This document shows, in pieces, positions 1-12,338 of a stretch of DNA of 64,000 nt (the first letter of the stretch is position 1; each line of letters starts with the position of its first letter). The position numbers and the translations under genes were made by a program. The notes under the pieces were generated by a model. That model was not told the origin of the DNA and searched no databases. It saw nothing but the letters and a program-made list of their open reading frames with translations. Source of the DNA: Paraspadella gotoi (lineage: Eukaryota > Chaetognatha); the NCBI GenBank assembly GCA_051294375.1, contig CM119271.1:5879991-5943990 (forward strand). Direction: 5' to 3'.

Positions 1-124
1 GAAGAGCAAGAACGGTAATTCCAAAGTGTTGCACCGCAGTAACTTTCAATCACGGTTGATAACGTGAATAATGTAATATACTGTATATTGGAATTCGATC
101 TTTTATTCTTTTTATGATTTATTT

Positions 125-385
125 GAAAACAAAAAGCAGCGCGAGCAGTCGCTTAGATTCCTTGTCAGTAAAATTAACAAAAGAGGAGTAACCGAATTTA
201 AGCCACATTAAATTTTAGGACATGTGATCGCTTTTTAAGACATTATAAGTATGATACACATACAAAATATTTCTTATTTTACCTCACTTTAACACCGAAT
301 ATGAGCTAAATTGATGAACATTTTTAATATAAATGGGACTGACCAATTGACAGACATATCGACCGAGCGACCAACACCGAGCAAT
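125..385. repeat. Dispersed repeat copy 1 (intron of beta-tubulin)
   Basis: This stretch resembles 35050-35215. Both have an A-rich lead, then TCGCTTAGATT, later a TTTTTAAyATAA run, then GGGAC/AGGAC followed by GACCGA/GACAGACATAT motifs. Both copies are in introns (beta-tubulin here, p160 coactivator there), in the same orientation. No coding capacity is seen. The family is not identified. Confidence 0.45.
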
Positions 386-388
386 TAG

Positions 389-574
<186 letters not shown>

Positions 575-1837
575 AGACGCCGGAGACGCCGCCAATGACG
601 ACGACGACTAGCGCGACGCCATCGTTGATTTTAATGATTAATAATAATTATAATAATAATAATAATAATAATATTTTAATGATACTAATGACAATCTCAT
701 TGGAAGTAGTTAAGGTCATCCCTTCCCACGCCCCCAAATGAGTAGCTTATGCTTTATGAATCCCGATGTCGCGTGGATTAGACTAATAAGTAACGTTGCT
801 AAATACGGATTTTTGTCCTGATAGTTGTTAATTATTTTTAAATTAAGTAAATTATAGGACCATTTTCATCATCTAATCCAGGTCCGAGCGGGTTCATAAA
901 CTCGCTACTCGAATACGGAATGATCTGAATATTTAAAATGTAATGCTATAATATATAATTTTTGAAAAAAAGTTTTGCAAACAAAAAAAATTAGATATTA
1001 GAATATTTAATCTTCATGTAGTAATTAAGGAAAACCTCTGACTTGAACAATGAACAAATCATAATGTATATTGGAAATATTGTCAACGTCATATGAATAT
1101 AAGATTAGAATCGATTTCTGTCCAAGATTTCTCTGGTGAAGAAAATTGAGTAACAGTTAAGAGCGTTAACCGTTAACATTTCCGCCATCGTTAAAAAGGA
1201 TTAGCCTTTAATCTCTCGTCGCCGGTGTTGGTGGCTATAGTTCCGTCAAAGAACAAATGTGAAAACGGCTAACAACGGCAAGGATCTGGCTCGCGTTTTT
1301 TCTCTCGCTCTAAATCGATGGCAGATAAAGCATTAAGATTAACATAAAGGGGCCGTGTCTTCCCATCGATTTTTCCCGTCGACTTTTTGACACATCGACT
1401 TTGACACTCGCGTCAGATAACCGAAGACGTTTTTGTCAAGAAACGCGTCGATAATTGGACGGGCAACGGCGAAAGAATTCATGGAAAACAAAAAAGATCA
1501 ATAAAGATGCAGGGGAACATACATTTCGCTGACTACAAAATTCCCGGAGATTTAAGCTCGTGGATGATTACGAAAGTTGCCAAATTTTTGAAATATCATC
1601 ACAATTTAGTGACGAGCGATTTAAAAATTTCGTAAGGAAATGGAACATGGACAATCAACAGACGGAAGCTTTTTAATATCGTTAAAGACTTGCCCTATAC
1701 TGATGGAGGCCTTAAACCACCAAAGCCTGTCCAAAGTCAGGGGCAAGATAGCTTATTTATTAAATGAATGGATAATTTTTATATTGGTTGTACCAATTTC
1801 ATATATTCAATATAAGCCGTCCCTGAGCTGAGGATCA
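575..1837. other. Intergenic, 3' of beta-tubulin
   Basis: AT-rich sequence holding the beta-tubulin 3' UTR and spacer. It includes a TAA/ATAA simple run at about 636-675. No gene is supported here. The short plus-strand frame at 1640-1831 has no recognisable content. Confidence 0.6.
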
Positions 1838-1955
1838 GGCTGTATCACTCTAAGTGATAAGCAGCCACCGGGTTAAAACCCCGGACCTTTGAGATGGGAG
1901 GCAAATGACTTGCCTCCTGTTTCAATGGCCGCTAATGAACGGTTGGCGGTTTTTT
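1838..1955 (+). ncRNA. Candidate structured RNA: four hairpins ending in T6
   Basis: Four hairpins follow one another. They are GGCTG-ATCACT paired with AGTGAT-CAGCC (1838-1866), CCGGG with CCCGG around a TTAAAA loop (1868-1884), an 8-bp perfect stem GGAGGCAA/TTGCCTCC (1897-1917), and CCGC with GCGG (1929-1949). A T6 run at 1950-1955 would stop RNA polymerase III. The arrangement is strikingly regular in an otherwise AT-rich spacer. I do not recognise a known RNA family (it is not U6, 7SK, Y RNA or a clear self-cleaving ribozyme), and I see no convincing type-3 promoter upstream. It could be a repeat end. Low confidence as a gene, high that the inverted repeats exist. Confidence 0.3.
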
Positions 1956-4311
1956 GTCCACCATAATCTCTTCATCTTATCCTCGTTTATCATAATGTGA
2001 CCATCATGTCAAATGATTGTCCAGTCAAGTGAACTGATACTGAAAAAAAAACGAATTAAATTAAAGAGGAATCCTGATTTTCGCTTAAATGAATACAAGA
2101 TTTAAAAAAATCGAATCCAATTGATTTGATTGATAGCGGAACAGATGAGAGGTTTTTTTAAATCCAATTAACTTCTAATTGCATCTCGTCGTTTATCGAA
2201 ATCACTGAGTAGAATTAAATTTGAAGACATGCGGCATATGAAGCATTAGTGAGAAGTTAAATTAATATATACGCAAACAAGAAAAACTTTGCTTGCGCGT
2301 GAAATTATCAGTAATGTTCGGATGTTGGATTTGTAATTTTGTAATCGCTCTAGTGTTTTTACGTACATAATAAGCTTTTTCTCTCCAGTTCTGCTTACTG
2401 TTGACTATGACTTGCATGATTAACAAATTAAATTATTAATAAATTAATTAATTAATAATAATTATAATATATAATAAATCATATTTAATAATTAATTAAT
2501 CATCTGATTTGCTGCTTACCGCTAAATGATTGTGAGCAGATCTGGCGATGTTTATAGGAGAATATTAAAATTAAAGGAGAAAAATGTTTATTTTGTTTCA
2601 GAATTTATATAAATTCACGAATTATGTCGTGAGTTCAATTATCGTTGCCTGAAAGAGCCCGATTGTAAGCAGAATACTCAAAGTTATTATTCTTTCAGAG
2701 GATAAAACAAAGCGTACGTAACTGAAACATTTGGAGAATTTTATTTGCAAAGCGAAAACAGCAATATTACGGACATTTTGCTTGTTTCCTTGACGAAATT
2801 TCAAAAAGGGAAACAAATCTTTTGATTCATTGAAGAAATAAAATTCTTCTATTTTCTCTCTCGCTGCTTCTTCGGAGATAGTTTTTACTATAGTTTTTAA
2901 TAAAAGTTTTTCGTCAACAGGCAGGTAAAAACGCAAAGAATTGTGTAATTTCAGTGTAATTATAAAGATTTCTTAAAACACTATTTTTTTTTTTCGTTTT
3001 GATGACAGAATATTTCGACCTAAAAGCGAAGGCGAAGCCGCAGAAGTTTTAACAATTGCCAAAGGACTGGCCATTTAGTCGCAACGCCGGCGCACTCTAA
3101 GGATTCTCAGCTTTGCTCTCCTTTTTTTTCTTTTCTTATTTTCCTTTTTTTTCTTTTTTGGTTATTTTTTTCTGCTTTTTCTACCTTTCTGTATTCTCAC
3201 CACCCCGTCACCCAGGCATTAGGATCCCCACCTAAGCGTAAAAGTCAGGCGTATCAGGGGACGGCTTAAAAGCAGTTAAGTAAACCCGGTAGTAGTATAT
3301 TTTATATATTAGAAGATATTCGGGTTTACCGGTTTTTCTAGTTTTAGACTAGAAATGTTTTAATTTCTACTCCACATACTGTCACTTTGTCTTTAGATAA
3401 TTGATTTTTAGCTCGTAATTATTTCCTAACGCAATCAAATAATTTTCTTTTTTTTTCAAACTCTAGGAGGTGGAAATTAGGTACCACTTTCCCGAAATAA
3501 GCTTTCCCCGAATAGTGTGTTTTGGCTATATTATTATTAAAACTTAATAAGCATTGGCGTTAGTCTTTTGTGTGATTTCTACTCGGTATTCGGGGGGCGG
3601 CGCTGCGCTGAATTCCGTTGTTCTTCTGTTCTTCGCTTCCGTTGCTTTGGTATCTCGTTGTCGCTCGCTCATTGTTCTCACGACACCCTCTCCGTCTCCT
3701 TTCTCGTACTTAACCTTAATTATACTGTTTATTAGCTAATTTATTTATTTAATTTCCATCTTCGGCTTCGGCTCTCAGCTATGTCACATTTATATTTTGT
3801 ACCGTTCTCGCTTTCGTTTCTGTTTCATTATGGCGGCCGTATTTCTCTCACGACACCCTCTTCGTTTGAACATGATTTTTTTTCCTTTTCATTTGTTTGT
3901 TGGCTCAACCGCTACCCAATTATCCCGTCGATCGATGTGGACGGCGATGTTGTACTATCTGTTATCGAAACCGCCTCTAGATCCATAATATATCCATATA
4001 TATATCCAATATATATCCGTCAGTCACTAAACCTTTTGGATTCTTATACCAGCACAAAGAGTTAAAAAATGCTTTTTGAATTATATTTCATTTTTTGTCT
4101 AGTATATCAAGAATTTAAAATGAATACCCCGATATGGATGGCGAAGTCTCGGTTATAAACATTCATCATTTCGATTTATTGCGGAATCATCATAGAAAGC
4201 ATACAAAACGCAAACATGTATTTTTCGGAACCTGACTACCTGTTACCAAACTTTTCACATTGAGCCAAGCTTTACCTATTTTTGTCGTAAAGCCGTCTTT
4301 TTCCCCCAAGG
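1956..4311. other. Intergenic, beta-tubulin to PYROXD1
   Basis: A 2.4-kb spacer. It holds a decayed copy of the GGATCTGC-ended element (about 2375-2550), pyrimidine-rich tracts (3118-3200), and a short motif TCTCACGACACCCTCT repeated near 3676 and 3846. The minus-strand frame at 2622-2936 lacks recognisable protein features. I see no gene here. Confidence 0.55.
2375..2550 (+). repeat. Decayed copy of GGATCTGC-ended element
   Basis: The right end (CCGCTAAATGATTGTGAGCA then GATCTGGCGATGTTT) matches the right end of the complete element at 43852-44262, including the adjoining ATTAATTAAT-rich stretch. The left end is eroded (TCTGCTTACTG near 2389). Non-coding. Confidence 0.55.
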
Positions 4312-6495
4312 ATGTCGGACGTTAAAACTCATTTTGTCGTCGTCGGCGGAGGAATCGGAGGCGTGTCGTGCGCCAAGAATTTGCACTATCAGCGCCCCGA
4401 TTCGAAAATCACGCTCATTTCTGCCACCACGCTCGTCAAAACGGTCTTGAACCTCAAGGAATACGGCAAAAACTTGCAAGAGTTCGAAGTAAAAGAGACG
4501 CCGGGCTCGGAACTCGAACGGCAATGTCCCAACGTCAGCGTCGTCAATGCCGAGGCCACCGAGATCCACGCCGATAGAAAAGTGATCCGTTGTGGCGACG
4601 GGAACGAGTACGCCTACGATAAGCTATGCCTTTGCAGTGGAGGCACTCCCAAGTTAATGAAGATTGGTGACGACGCTGAAGATTTACCAGTCATTGGAAT
4701 CAGGGATCTTGAAAGCGTAGTCCAGTTCCAAGCGCGTCTTAACCGGGCCAAGAGGATCATCATTGTTGGTACATTAAAACAACGCTTTTATGGACGAAAT
4801 AAGTTTTAAAAACTAACTCTCACGATTTTGTGACATTGATTTCAAAGGGAACGGAGGAATCTCGATGGAATTGGTTTACGACATCACGGGATGCGAAATA
4901 GTGTGGGCGATTCGCCACGACTCCATCGGCAACAGCTATTTTGACTCCGGCGCAGCTCAGTTTCTCGTCCCGAGACTCTTCGAAGGAGTTCGACAGGCAC
5001 GTTGTTATTACTTTATAGAAAAAGTTTTTTTTTGGATATTAAGGAAAGCTACTTTGTTCCGCCTTAACATTTACAGAACGTTGAACACGTTAAGCGCCAG
5101 CAGTTTGAATCCGAAGTTGTTCACGGCGTTGCCGTTTACACGGGACATCCGCGTGGTGGCAGCCTGGACCATAGCGGCGTGACTTCGTCTCATCCGTCCT
5201 CTTCCCATGGAATTGTTTCAGGACCGAGTAAAGGACCCATCTATGGAAGCGCCCTCGGTCCAGACTGGAAAGAGACGTTGCGGATGAAGGGTTCACTGAG
5301 CGAAGACAAGAAGACTTACCCTCTCGTTGTTCTCGAATATTGCGTCGAGGTCGAGCAGATTATTAGTCCCGCGACGTTTCGCGCGAAGGGTCTTCGCGCC
5401 GAATCTTTCAAGACTGCTGATGCTTCGAAAGCCCAAGAGGAAGAAGAAAAAATGGAATGGTCCGTCTACGTGCTGTTATCAAATGGTCACTATTGGGGGG
5501 CGGACTTTATCGTTAACGCAACTGGTGAGATGACGATGAACGATGATTCGAACGAAGAATCTCAAACATTGTCCTTTCGTAACCCTTGATTTGTCAATAT
5601 GTAGTCGAAAACTTAGTTTTTCAGAATCTATCAATCAACTACTCTTTCTTCGACAGGAGTTACACCGGTCAAACCTCGGCTCATCGCCAATAGTAACGCT
5701 TCCTTTAAAGTGGCCGAAGACGGCGGATTGATCGTCGATGAGATGATGCGGACAAATGTCGATCATATTTTTGCGGCAGGGGACGCCTGTCACGCAGGCT
5801 GGAAATTCGCGGACAACTGGTTTCAAATGCGCCTCTGGTCTCAAGTGCGTGAAGTTGTATTTATTTCCCTTCAATTTTGATGAGTTATTCCTCTTTACAT
5901 TCCCATTACTCTGAAATTGTATCAATTTTTTTCATTTTCATAGGCTCGACAAATGGGAATCGCAGCGTCGCGCGCAATGGTCGCCGATGTGGAGGGTACT
6001 ATTGAGAATTTGTCTCAAGATTTTTGTTTCGAATGCTTCACTCATGTTACAAAATTTTTCAACTACAAATGTGTCCTATTAGGCCGCTATAACGGTCAAG
6101 TAAGTGTGATAACTTATTGAATTGTATCACCTGAAAAATTGAATGTAATTATTTATAATTTTTAAGAAAAAATCCAAATTGTTTTACTATATTAGTAAAA
6201 TTAGACTAAATTTTAAAGCGAATATAAAAGGTTTAACATGTTTTACATAGTATTAAATTTCATTATTATTTGAAAACAGGGACTCAAAGATTACAATTGC
6301 ATAGTACGAACCACACCGGGAGTGGAATATATAAAATTGGTGGTTGTCGACGATCGAATTCAAGGAGCGATTTTCATCGGCGAGACGGACTTAGAAGAGA
6401 CCTTCGAAAATCTCATCTTGAATCAATTAGACATCGGTCGATTTGGTGAAAATATTCTTTATCCTGGAATCGACATTGAGGACTACTTTGACTGA
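4312..6495 (+). CDS. PYROXD1: Pyridine nucleotide-disulphide oxidoreductase domain protein 1
   Basis: Predicted 537-residue flavoprotein in six exons: 4312-4768, 4848-4996, 5077-5524, 5657-5844, 5944-6099, 6280-6495. An N-terminal dinucleotide-binding loop ([16 protein letters not shown], residues 9-24) binds FAD, a second ([13 protein letters not shown], about 149-161) binds NAD(P)H, and [17 protein letters not shown] carries the late FAD-contacting Asp. The order and the C-terminal [12 protein letters not shown] region match PYROXD1, a nuclear/cytoplasmic oxidoreductase that in vertebrates protects the tRNA ligase complex from oxidation (known of the family). There is no CxxxxC redox pair, as in the family. 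Intron 2 begins with GC rather than GT (CAG|GCACGT). All other introns are GT-AG, and frame continuity holds at every junction. The start ATG follows an AT-rich leader and directly precedes the first FAD loop. Confidence 0.93.
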
Positions 6496-6941
6496 CATAA
6501 AATTAGTGATAGATTAGTTAGGATGGGTCGGGTGGGGCACTTATTCGATACTCGTGATTTTGCTATTTTCTATCGCTTTTATGACGTTCAATTAAAGCCC
6601 CCTCCAAAAAAAAATGTAGGCTGGGAATTTTCTGTATTATTTTTTAAACGCAGACTGCGCCGTGCTTATATTGAATATTAATATATCTCTACTTCTTAAA
6701 AAAATCTACCATGAAATGCCAACTCATCGTCTTTCTCTCCCTCTATACTATTTGATAATATTTATTTTAACTTTGATTCTTCAATTTATATTTCGAATTT
6801 TGTACATATAATTTACTTTTTTGCATCTTTCCAAGCTATTAAATCTAAAATGAATGAACGACAGCCACACAGTAGCAAATGAATTTTGAATTTAAAGTGA
6901 TCCTTAGTCGGAAGGAAAAATCTTAAAAAACAAACCCTACA
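6496..6941. other. Intergenic, PYROXD1 to zinc-finger A
   Basis: AT-rich spacer with an AATTAAA near 6591 that could polyadenylate PYROXD1. No other feature is seen. Confidence 0.6.
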
Positions 6942-9691
6942 ATGAACGGCATGAGCTCCATGCCGTTCGACCCAAAGATGGCGTTTCAGACTGCTATCTT
7001 CGAAGTCGCGATGGAATCTGTTTTAAAAATGTCGAACCTCATCGATCTCAAAGTTTTTATTCTTTTCGAGGACGTCGAAAAACGGCGTCACTTTGGAGGT
7101 CACGAGGATCTTTGCGACTTGTATAACGACGGAATCTTGGAGGCCCAGAAAGGTTAGGAAACCACCATCCTTTTTTTTTGTTCAATAGTCTTCGAGGTTC
7201 CTTTCTCAAACCCCGCTTTCCTCAATTTTTTTTCCACACATCAGGAGACGTAGAACTTGCGGCTGGAAAAACCGATCTTCGAGTGGTCCACAAGAGCGAA
7301 GGCGTACGCGGACGTCTTTACGATCATCGACCGCCCGCTCCCGAGTTGGACGGTCCCTCCGTCTCCTCGTCCAACATTTCTACTTCCTCCAATCTCACGG
7401 TCATTCAGCCTTCGACCCAACAACCTCAAAACCAGTTTTTGGATTCGACAAAATCGAACCAAAAATTCCTTTACGAACAACTCTACAAGCAGCTCCAAAG
7501 CGTTCTTCTCCAGCAAGTCAAACGCGAGCCTCAATCTTTAAATTCCGAAGCGCAGCAACAACAGCAACATCCGGTCCCACAAGGTCAAATATTTGAAAAG
7601 AACTCTCGACAACCTCATCTCGTCGATGACAATGAAGGAACTTCAAGCACGGCAGCAGCTGCGGCGGCTTCTGTGAGTCAGCCGTTAGAGTTAGCCACGT
7701 CATCTCCAACAAAAACCTCCGCCCCTTCGGTCCACTCTATGGCGACGCGATTCCCTCGTGTCGCTGCTTTGGACAATGATTCTTTCGCTATGTCTCCCGA
7801 ATCGCCTCTAAATGAAGCTCATTATTCACCCATTGAAAATCCTGAGCCGGCGGTCAAGATGTCTAAGAGAAATATCCTTAAGGCTGATTTGGAGGAGAGA
7901 TTAAACCTGGAGGAAAATGACGCTTCGGACTGCGGCTCGGACGGCGCTTCATCGGAGCGGAAACGAGGCGCCGCCACCCTCGATGAGGCACTTGATGCAA
8001 AGATCCCGAAGATCGATGAGATCTACGTCACGGACCCCGTGTTGGAGCAAAAGATTAAAAAAATCGAGGAGGACATAGGTTTCGACATCGCCCGAGAATA
8101 CCACGACAAAACCAAGCACCTGCTCAGCAACGTCCGACAGCCCCGCCAACCCAGCTCCCCTCTGACGTCGGCCAATTTTGACGGGCGCATGCGCCAAATC
8201 GTTGTCAAACACCACGCCAGCCAGATCATCGTCCACCCTCCGGTGGGTGCCCAGCGCCATAATCCTAACTTTCAGCAGCCTCAAATTATTTACCAGCAGC
8301 AGGCTGTTCCTCAAATCCGGACTTTAGTTCCTAACCCTCCCTATCCGGGACCAGGAACGACGCTCGTTTCTTCGGACGGAGTCCTGAGTTTATGTCCTTC
8401 AACGGAGAGTCAACAGACGACGAGTGGCACTGAGAAAACTGCTATTTCCGCACCTACACCGGTAGACAAACCGCGGATCATTGTAACGGCCGCTTCGGCA
8501 GTTGAACGTTCCGTTGCTGCCAAGAACAAAGAGATCGCCTCTATCGTGACCCCCCCACTCAGCGTTTTTCCTGGAAGGACGATCGCCGCAAACCCCTCCG
8601 GTTCCATTACTCGAGTTCCAGACGTTGGCCACTACATAATCGTTACTCCCAGCACCCCAATGGCGTCGGCCGTCTTTACGTCATCGTCACCCGGGACTGC
8701 TAAATTGTCTACCATTGGCGCCGGTTCCAGTACCATTCCATCGTCGATCAACATTCCGGTCTCTAACGTTGGCACCGTTTCTAGTGCGGTTCCATCGACA
8801 ATATCTACCTTAGATAATTCCAGCTCTGTTTCTTTGACCACCATCGATGATCTCGCCAAGGGCGTTTTGACGGGTGTTCAAGGCAACGTCTTCAAAAAAG
8901 ATCTCATCAAAAAAGTTGACGATTTGGACGGGATTCCTTCCTCGGGTATTTCATGTGCGTCATCTTCGGTAGTTAGTCGGAACTTGAACCTCGAGTCTTC
9001 TATGTCAAAATCCCCGATTTCCTCTGCGTCGACAACATTGCCGTCGATTTCCGGGAAACCTCTCGGCGCTGTTATCGTTCCTTCGTCGAAAGACCCGCCG
9101 TCCACCCGCGCGTGCTCGACGGGAAAAGAGGAACCCAACCAGGCTGAACTTATGATTAAGCTGTACCAAACTTTAGCCGAGGTGGTTTTCGGACCTCAGG
9201 GAGCGGATCGTCCAGAGTCCTCGGCAGTGACGTCACAGACTAGGCAAGACCAGCCCAATGGGGTCGTTCTCTCCGATTCGAAGGAGGAGGAAGACGTCGC
9301 GGTGTCGAAAGACCCGACCCCTGAGCATGTTCCGCCCATCGTTTGTCAACCGAGTCGGCAAGTTTTCTCTTTGACCGCGCTGGAGGAGTCCACCGCGGAG
9401 ACTGCGAACGAGGCCGGGAGCCCGTTATCTACGATTTCTGAGGCAACCGTTCAGTCGAGTTCGACCGGTCTCGGCGAGGGAGAGAACGTGTGCCATATTT
9501 GCCAGTACAGGTTCAAAAGGATATCTCATTTGCGTCAACACGTTCAAGAAGTTCACGAAAAAGAACGAAGGTTCAGCTGCGAGATTTGCAGGAGATTGTT
9601 CAAACGGGCCGAGCATCTGAGGAAGCACATGAGAACTGTCCACAAAGGCGCCAAACCGGACGAGGAGAGCGAGTGCATCGTTCTCACATGA
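6942..9691 (+). CDS. C2H2 zinc-finger protein A with shared N-terminal domain
   Basis: Two exons (6942-7152, 7245-9691) encode 885 residues. Residues about 15-66 form the domain shared with genes B and C: FEVAMESVLKMSNLIDLKVF, then ILFED, RRHFGG and LCDLY. A long low-complexity centre follows, rich in Ser, Thr, Gln and Pro, with short acidic and Gln runs. Near the C-terminus are two adjacent C2H2 fingers (C-H-I-C...H-V-Q-E-V-H and C-E-I-C...H-M-R-T-V-H), both with standard spacing. Together this suggests a nuclear DNA-binding regulator (inference). A 7-bp perfect hairpin (6947-6965) sits just inside the start codon. The family is not one I can name. B has the closest finger pair and C the closest N-terminal domain. 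Confidence 0.85.
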
Positions 9692-10366
9692 TTTTGAAGC
9701 AGCATGAAAGGGCACCTCTGGAGGGAGAATTTATTTTCGTTTTACAATGTACTATTTTTTTCTGGCTTTTTGAAAGTAATTTTATTTATTAACGTGCATT
9801 TAATCTCCTATTTTGATCGTGCATGTTTGTAGGGTGTAGACGGCATAGCATGTGACTTTTGAAATGCTCTTTAAATTAGATAAATTCTTCATTCGTCTAT
9901 GTTTCCGTTCTTCTGTCCTGGCTTGGCTCTAAAACGTATTATACCCAATGAGCTTTTATTTAGTTTTATACTATTTTGTTCTGATATACATATTACATAT
10001 ACTTTATTATGAAAAGCTTCGTTTCCGTAAAAACTAAAATGGACCGAAATTTTTTATTCCTGTATGAATTGGTTTTCATAAAACATTCTTTTATCTTGTT
10101 TTTGGTTTATTATTACTTAAAAAACTTGATATATTCATCTCCAATATTGATGTATGATTATTGATTAATGCTGTAAAAATTACAAAACAAGTAGTTCAAA
10201 ACATTTTTACACCCGTTTTGTTTACAGTTTACTCCATGTTAGACTAATTGTCGACTTTATTTGTTCAGGTCGTAATTCTCATTTTGAAACATATGTAAAC
10301 GTATCATCGACACTCTTAATCGTCAATAAATTTTATTTCGTACAATCGTTTCAGAAAAAAAAACGG
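9692..10366. other. Intergenic, zinc-finger A to TCHP
   Basis: AT-rich spacer without a supported gene. It contains the 3' UTR of zinc-finger A and the TCHP leader. Confidence 0.6.
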
Positions 10367-12089
10367 ATGGCGCTGCCCTCCATGCCCTCGTCTTGGGCGT
10401 CTCGCAAGAGTTTTCAGGATGCAATGGTTCGTCGCCGCGAGGCGGAGAACGATCACCGCGACAGATGGCGCAATAACAGTCTATATTTTCAACGCGCCGC
10501 AGTGGCCTGCGATAAGCAGAACTCTTGGACCTCGGAGGAGTCCTTCAAGGGGAGCATGAAGGCCTTCGCCAAAAAAACCCAGTCGGAGGAGAAAATGATC
10601 GCGTTGGAGAAGAGACGAGAGCGACTCGGCGAGCTGCTTGGTCAAGAACGGCGACTGTATGAGGAAGAGCTAAAGGCCATTACACCCGGAAATCGAGAAA
10701 CGATACAGGTGATAAATGGCTTCCGTTTAGGTGGGAATGTCGAAACTATGGGATATTTCTCCCAAGTTTCTTTTGATATTCTTTATTATTGACATAATTT
10801 GACGAGAGTTTGGAAAATATTCAACATATTATTTATGCCTACAGGAGATTCGCGAAAAGATCGCGGAATTGAGGACGACGCGCGAGGACACTCGTCGAAA
10901 AGAGGCCGATGAGAAATTCTACCAACACTTTCTCAACAACAACCCCGACCTGCGAAAGGTTCGGCGAGACACTGACCAGAAGAAGATGGTCGTCGCCTGG
11001 GAGGATCAGATCGAGGAAGCTAAGATGAAGAGGGAGGAGGAGGCGGCGTTGAAGGCGCGGGAAGAAGAAGAGGCTCAACGAATGAGAAAGGAAGAGGAAA
11101 ATGAAGAGAGACGGCGCTTGGAGATGAAAAGAATTACGGAGGAACGCGCCAAAGCGGCCTTGCAAATGCAGGTGCAAGAGTTGCAGAACCGGGAGCGCGT
11201 TTCTCGCCGATTGAAAGAGGAAGAAGAGAACTTGTTGCGTCAGGGTTTTCTGATCGCCGATCTGAAGCAGCAGCGCGAAGCGCAGGAGTCGCTTCGCCGC
11301 GAGAGGGAATACCGCAAGGCGCTCATCAGACAGCACAAGGCCGTACTGAGACGACGTGCCCAAGACGTACAGGAAGAGCTCGAACAGGATATGGCCATCC
11401 TCAAAACGTTAGCCGAGCAAGAGGCAACGGAGAGACACGTCGTTTCTTCGCGAAGGGAAAAAGCCGTCGCCGACGTGGCTTGGATGCGGCGCGTTCTTGA
11501 GGACCAAATGCGCCTCGAACAGCAAAGGAATATCGAACTGGAGGCAATGTATCAAGAGGAAGCTGCTCGCGTTTGGCGAAAACGAGACGCCGAGTGGGAG
11601 CGAGAACGGCTCGCCCGGCAACGTTTGATGCAGGAAGTCTTTGATGAACGCGAGAACCAGTTGCGGGAAAAGATGACGGCGGTGCGGCAAGAGAGGGAGG
11701 AGGCGCTACGGCGCAGAGAAGAGGCCCTCGCCGAGGTGGAGATAGCCAATAAAATGGCCAAGGAAGAGGAGGAAGATCTGAGGGCGATGAAGCAAAAATC
11801 TCGAAGGGACATGGAATCCCAGCGGGACGCCAAGGTCGAGAGACTCGCTCTCGAACGACTCCATTTGAGAGAGGAAGAGCAAGAAGAGCGTAGACGCGCG
11901 CGCGAATACGACGAAATGATCGCGAGAGAGACCGACAGGTTTAGGAGGGACGAGGGCACGCTGGAGAGTCCGACAGTCTCGGATCGATCCGTCGCCAGTA
12001 AATCGAGCCTCAGGTCAAATCCTCCATGGGCCACCTACGAAGATACGGATGACTCTCACCAAATGCGGAGGAAAAGCGCTTGGACTTAA
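10367..12089 (+). CDS. TCHP: Trichoplein keratin filament-binding protein
   Basis: Two exons (10367-10708, 10845-12089) encode about 528 residues. The start MALPSMPSSWASRKSFQDAM and the next segment (RWRNNSLYF... then SWTSEESFKGSMKAF) follow the trichoplein N-terminus closely. The rest is an almost continuous charged coiled coil full of Glu, Arg, Lys and Gln (about residues 70-480), the trichohyalin/plectin-homology region, ending in a short Ser-rich tail. In vertebrates trichoplein sits at centrioles and the ciliary base, binds ninein, and activates Aurora A to restrain ciliogenesis (family knowledge). Length is close to the vertebrate protein (about 500). It lies between zinc-finger genes A and B on the same strand, with no apparent functional link. 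Confidence 0.88.
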
Positions 12090-12338
12090 TAACAAATTCC
12101 TATATTGTCAATTCTTTCGACCCATGTGAATTTTTTTAATCAAAGATGAAAGCAGTATTCGTATCCGTCCAAACTTCTTTCTGTGATCTCACAAACTTAT
12201 TTTCGTGAATTGTTCTATTCCGCACACAATTTTGTATATTTTTACACAATTTAGCTTCTTAGAGTGTAATTACATGACGTAATTATTATTATTTAAAATA
12301 TTCCTGATTTACAGTCCAACATTCAACGAATTAAAAAA

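Noticed and set aside
2622-2936. A 104-residue minus-strand open frame.
   Set aside because: No homology signal, AT-rich composition like the spacer, and no supporting splice or start context.
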